Source of the DNA: Prevotellaceae bacterium | GTDB lineage: Bacteria > Bacteroidota > Bacteroidia > Bacteroidales > UBA932 | Assembly (NCBI GenBank): GCA_031257455.1 | Contig: JAIROQ010000037.1 | Coordinates: forward strand, 1-8,376 | DNA length: 8,376 nucleotides | Direction of reading: 5' to 3' | Shown: positions 6,469 to 8,376 of the stretch, one piece after another | How the letters are laid out: each line of letters begins with the position of its first letter | Numbering within the stretch: the stretch's first letter is position 1 | Program-made: the position numbers and the translations under genes | Notes under the pieces: model-generated | What the model was told of the DNA's origin: nothing | Database searches by the model: none | The model's input: the letters and a program-made list of their open reading frames with translations, nothing else

Positions 6469-7342
6469 ATACATTAAGGAGTTGTTCCTTGATTTTTTCG
6501 AGTTCATCTTTCATCTGCACTACTATTTTCTGGATGCCGGCATGATTGGCTTTTGAGCCGAGTGTATTTATTTCGCGTCCCATTTCCTGTGCAATGAAAG
6601 ACAGTTTGCGCCCGGGCGTTTCTTCGGTTTCGATGGTTTGGCAAAAATAATCGCAATGTTGTTGTAGCCGTATTTTTTCTTCGGTGATGTCGAATTTTTC
6701 GATATAATAAATCAATTCCTGTTCGAAGCGGTTTTTGTCGTAGGAGGTATTTTGCAGCATCGTGGTCAAACTGTTTTCCAGCCGTTGCCGCAATGTTTCC
6801 AGCCGTTGCGGTTCAAAGGTTTTCACTGTTTCGAGCAAACCGGCAATGGCTGTTACGTGCGAGAGGATATCCTGTTGCAAGGCCATTCCTTCCTGCGCCC
6901 GGAAACGGTCGAAGGCGGCCAGTGCCTGTTGCAGACACGCATCCAGCGCGAGCCATTCTTCTTCCGCTACCTCAATAGCCGGCTCTGTCAGTACATCGGG
7001 CATGCGCAAAATGGTTTGCGCTATGCCGGCTTCCATAGCTGACGAGCCGGCCTGCTGTAACAGCTCGTCCAGCCGCCGGTAGTACGCAAGGAATGCCGCG
7101 TCATTGATAGCCGACAGGGAAACCGCTCCCTGCGATACGGTAGTGATTTGTATCTCCACTTTACCGCGCTGTATGGTACGGAGCAGTTCATTGCGCAGGA
7201 CATTTTCCCTTTCGCGGTATTCTGTCGGGATTTTCAGATTCAGGTCAAGCGTTTTGCTGTTCAGCGAGCGCAATTCGACTGTGATTTTCTTTTGTCCGGT
7301 TATTTCTTCGGCTTTGCCGTAGCCCGTCATTGATTTTACCAT
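6464..7342 (-). CDS. yicC: YicC family protein (endoribonuclease family)
   Basis: A 292-aa cytoplasmic protein of the YicC/YloC family, full length. The family start MVKSMTGYGKAE (1-12) and the conserved VELRSLNSKTLDLNLKIP (22-39) form the N-terminal YicC domain. ILRMPDVL (111-118), EGMALQQDI (151-159) and EEKIRLQQH (221-229) follow, and the C-terminal DUF1732 part has PGRKLSFIAQEMGREIN (243-259) and TLGSKANHAGIQKIV (260-274). Escherichia coli and Bacillus homologues have been reported as endoribonucleases; that activity is inferred here. In many Bacteroidota yicC is followed by gmk (guanylate kinase); here the next gene on the strand is the SpoU methyltransferase. A TATCTTTG box lies 25 bases upstream. 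The stop codon sits inside a heptamer array, but the ending EQLLNVL looks natural for the group, so the protein does not seem altered. Confidence 0.95.
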   Translation of the reverse strand: MVKSMTGYGKAEEITGQKKITVELRSLNSKTLDLNLKIPTEYRERENVLRNELLRTIQRGKVEIQITTVSQGAVSLSAINDAAFLAYYRRLDELLQQAGSSAMEAGIAQTILRMPDVLTEPAIEVAEEEWLALDACLQQALAAFDRFRAQEGMALQQDILSHVTAIAGLLETVKTFEPQRLETLRQRLENSLTTMLQNTSYDKNRFEQELIYYIEKFDITEEKIRLQQHCDYFCQTIETEETPGRKLSFIAQEMGREINTLGSKANHAGIQKIVVQMKDELEKIKEQLLNVL

Positions 7343-7367
7343 TTGGATATTCTAAAAATTAAGCGCA

Positions 7368-7375
7368 CAAAGATA
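7368..7375 (-). promoter_or_regulatory. -7 box (TATCTTTG) for yicC
   Basis: The reverse strand reads TATCTTTG, identical to the box before the LPS permease, 25 bases upstream of the yicC ATG. The leader is AT-rich with no Shine-Dalgarno sequence. The expected -33 position falls in the TTAGAAA-type repeat at 7384-7397, and no TTTG is seen there. Confidence 0.65.
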
Positions 7376-7383
7376 GGCATAAT

Positions 7384-7397
7384 TTAGAAATTAGGAA
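7384..7397 (+). repeat. Short heptamer repeat, TTAGAAA/TTAGGAA
   Basis: Two 7-base units. They are the reverse complement type of the TTCTAAT array at 7511-7538. The repeat directly adjoins the yicC promoter. Confidence 0.6.
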
Positions 7398-7420
7398 TTG
7401 GTTGCAGCGATTTACGGATT

Positions 7421-7461
7421 TGCTAATGTGCTAATGTGACTAATTGGGCTATCGCGCCAGC
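7421..7461 (-). repeat. Inverted TTAGCACA-type repeat with linker
   Basis: On the reverse strand this reads a TGGCGCGATAGCCC linker followed by the AATTAGTCACATTAGCACA-type repeat. Bases 7425-7445 are the exact reverse complement of 210-230 and 7821-7841, and 7432-7450 of 7799-7817. A single ACGGATTT octamer flanks it at about 7410-7420. Confidence 0.85.
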
Positions 7462-7464
7462 TTA

Positions 7465-7485
7465 TTCAAAATTCAAAACTCAAAA
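7465..7485 (+). repeat. Heptamer array, TTCAAAA x3
   Basis: Three 7-base units: TTCAAAA twice and CTCAAAA once. They are followed by TTGCTA and the linker TGGCGTCAGCC (7492-7502), which is identical to 7792-7802. Confidence 0.8.
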
Positions 7486-7491
7486 TTGCTA

Positions 7492-7538
7492 TGGCGTCAG
7501 CCAACTCATATTCTAATTTCTAATTTCTAATTTCTAAT
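7492..7538 (+). repeat. TGGCGTCAGCC linker and TTCTAAT x4 array
   Basis: The linker TGGCGTCAGCC plus AACTCATA leads into four perfect 7-base TTCTAAT units (7511-7538). The 15 bases GTCAGCCAACTCATA (7496-7510) recur at 7549-7563. Confidence 0.88.
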
Positions 7539-7539
7539 T

Positions 7540-7606
7540 GGCTGGCGCGTCAGCCAACTCATACCTCATACCTCATACCTCATACCTCATACCTCATACC
7601 TCAAGC
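7540..7606 (+). repeat. Palindromic linker and CTCATAC x6 array
   Basis: GGCTGGCGCGTCAGCC (7540-7555) is a near-perfect palindrome able to form a 7-bp stem with one G-T pair. Six perfect CTCATAC units (7558-7599) and a partial seventh follow, the inverse of the array at 6361-6402. Confidence 0.9.
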
Positions 7607-7744
7607 CGTCATTCCGAGCGTAGCGTAGCGAAGTCGAGGAATCTCCTGCGATGCCCCGCTGTCCTTCCCAAACGCCTTGCGTTTGGCAGGATATTTCTCC
7701 ACTCCGCGCACTCATTCTTCGCACGCTCCGGTCGAAATGACGAC
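7605..7744. mobile_element. MITE-like element with imperfect terminal inverted repeats
   Basis: The left end CGTCATTCCGAGCGTAGC (7607-7624) and the right end read in reverse, CGTCATTTCGACCGGAGC (7725-7742), match at 15 of 18 positions. Further in, GGAATCTCCTGC and GGAGAAATATCCTGCC are also related, so the whole element could fold as a long imperfect hairpin. A central 8-bp perfect hairpin (CCAAACGC with GCGTTTGG, 7668-7686) lies near the middle. There is no transposase and no obvious target duplication. Sequences of the GTCATTTCGACCGGAGCG type are, as far as I recall, common dispersed elements in Bacteroidota genomes; that has not been checked here. Confidence 0.65.
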
Positions 7745-7748
7745 TTAA

Positions 7749-7842
7749 TTGAAAATTGAAAATTGAAAGTTGAAAATGGCGACAGGCGCAGTGGCGTCAG
7801 CCCAATTAGTCACATTAAACAATTAGTCACATTAGCACATTT
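7749..7842 (+). repeat. TTGAAAA x4 array, linker, and TTAGTCACA-type array
   Basis: Four TTGAAAA-type units (7749-7776, the third TTGAAAG) run into the linker 7777-7802 (TGGCGACAGGCGCAG, then TGGCGTCAGCC). CAATTAGTCACATTA words follow to 7842. This composite joins pieces seen separately at 2764-2800, 136-161 and 210-230. Confidence 0.9.
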
Positions 7843-7847
7843 CCACA

Positions 7848-7878
7848 AGCCCCTTCGGGGCTGCCTGTGAATAACCCC
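7848..7878 (-). repeat. REP-like hairpin, inverted relative to the copy at 71-100
   Basis: On the reverse strand GGGGTTATTCAC (7867-7878) is followed by the hairpin AGCCCC-GAA-GGGGCT (7848-7862, 6-bp stem). The same word and a matching hairpin occur in the same order on the forward strand at 71-100. The first CCCCGTGC stem is absent from this copy. Confidence 0.6.
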
Positions 7879-7884
7879 AAGCAT

Positions 7885-8040
7885 TCATTCATCAAACGTT
7901 TTTCCCGTCAGGGAAAACAGTTCAATAGAAAAAGGCATCCGTCCTGTTCCAAAACCTCGTAGCGATTTCCTGTTATCCAGATGCGACAATTTGAAATGCA
8001 CCCGAATGTTAACACCGATAAATTTAATAAAAACAGCCAT
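7885..8040 (-). CDS. Possible 51-aa small protein, doubtful
   Basis: An ATG frame of 51 codons (start MAVFIKFIGVNIRVHF, end SLTGKTFDE) lies 70 bases downstream of hisH on the same strand and ends just before the REP-like hairpin. The first third is hydrophobic and basic, the rest polar. I recognise no family. There is no clear promoter or ribosome site. The stretch also contains inverted repeats (TTTTCCC with GGGAAAA at 7900-7917; GCCATT with AATGGC at 8036-8063), so it may instead be the remains of a repeat or mobile element. Confidence 0.2.
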   Translation of the reverse strand: MAVFIKFIGVNIRVHFKLSHLDNRKSLRGFGTGRMPFSIELFSLTGKTFDE

Positions 8041-8110
8041 TAGTAAAACGCATTGCCAATGGCTTGCATAAATTAGGGCGCGAACTCATTGACGTAACCC
8101 TGTAATACAA

Positions 8111-8376
8111 CTACAATTTCAGGAAATTTTTCAGAATAGCTTCGCCCGCCGCGCCTGATTTTTCGGGATGGAACTGCACGGCATAGAAATTATCTTTGTG
8201 CAACGCCGCGCTGAACGGAAGAATATAGTCGGTGGCGGCCACCGTGCAAGGGTTTAGCGGCACATAGTAACTGTGGACGAAATACACAAAGCGGCCTTCC
8301 AACGCCTCGCCGAACAGGGGACTGCGAGCGCCGGAGAGTGTATTCCATCCCACATGCGGCACCTTGTCTTCGTGCT
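8111..8376 (-). CDS. hisH: Imidazole glycerol phosphate synthase subunit HisH, 3' part
   Basis: The frame is open to the right edge, so only about the last 88 codons are present. HisH is the glutaminase half of the HisH-HisF enzyme in histidine biosynthesis; it releases ammonia from glutamine, which HisF uses to make imidazole glycerol phosphate and AICAR. The visible part begins HEDKVPHVGWN and contains FVHSYYV and AVQFHPEKSG; the H and E of FHPEKS complete the Cys-His-Glu triad of class I glutamine amidotransferases. The nucleophile Cys lies outside the window. The C-terminus ILKNFLKL is normal for the family, so the 3' end is intact. No hisA or hisF follows within the next 768 bases, so hisH ends its transcription unit here or the his genes are split in this genome. 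Confidence 0.93.
   Translation of the reverse strand, partial: HEDKVPHVGWNTLSGARSPLFGEALEGRFVYFVHSYYVPLNPCTVAATDYILPFSAALHKDNFYAVQFHPEKSGAAGEAILKNFLKL

Larger units (their letters stand above)
7343..8110. other. 768-base intergenic region filled with repeats
   Basis: Between the start of yicC and the end of hisH there is no convincing gene. From left to right it holds the yicC promoter, several 7/8-base arrays joined by TGGCG...AGCC linkers, a MITE-like element (7605-7744), further arrays, a REP-like hairpin (7848-7878), and about 230 bases without repeats that include a doubtful 51-codon frame. No tRNA, other RNA gene or CRISPR array is seen. The two flanking genes are both on the reverse strand. 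Confidence 0.8.

Noticed and set aside
7538..7759. 73-codon forward frame in the yicC-hisH gap
   Set aside because: It consists of the CTCATAC array and the MITE-like element read through; the ISYLIPHTS-type repeats are a translation of heptamers.
7381..7842. CRISPR array
   Set aside because: Units of 7-8 bases are directly adjacent with no unique spacers, and there are no cas genes in view.

Overview
The window looks like a chromosomal segment of a Bacteroidota bacterium, most likely of the order Bacteroidales. The evidence is TAnnTTTG-type -7 promoter boxes ahead of several genes, A-rich leaders with no Shine-Dalgarno sequence, and the gene content: a short LptF/LptG permease, a secreted M64 peptidase, a PD40-plus-SPOR envelope protein, and a YicC protein of Bacteroidales type. 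The species cannot be named from this stretch.

Layout. Positions 1-281 hold a REP-like double hairpin, a mosaic of short tandem repeats and a promoter. Four forward genes follow: an LptF/LptG-family LPS-export permease (282-1367), a secreted M64 zinc metallopeptidase (1492-2763), a YjjG-type HAD hydrolase (2855-3559), and a large exported protein with PD40 repeats, a coiled coil and two SPOR-like modules (3645-5606). The last gene meets and overlaps by 11 bases a reverse-strand SpoU/TrmH RNA methyltransferase (5596-6354). Upstream of that on the same strand is yicC (6464-7342). A 768-base intergenic region (7343-8110) is packed with repeats, a MITE-like element, a REP-like hairpin and one doubtful 51-codon frame. 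The 3' part of hisH runs off the right edge (8111-8376, reverse strand).

How the genes relate. Three products concern the cell envelope or secretion (LptG-like permease, M64 peptidase, PD40/SPOR protein) and two concern RNA (methyltransferase, YicC). They are mostly housekeeping genes that share a neighbourhood, and nothing shows that they form one pathway. The forward genes are separated by repeat arrays and at least two have their own promoter box, so a single tight operon is unlikely.

The striking feature lies between the genes. Most gaps hold tandem arrays of 7- or 8-base units (at least ten arrays, several different units), joined by short GC-rich linkers around TGGCG...CAGCC. The same arrays and linkers recur in different combinations and in both orientations, with the same variant unit at the same place in distant copies. 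This suggests a modular, dispersing family of intergenic repeats and is the best candidate here for something undescribed.
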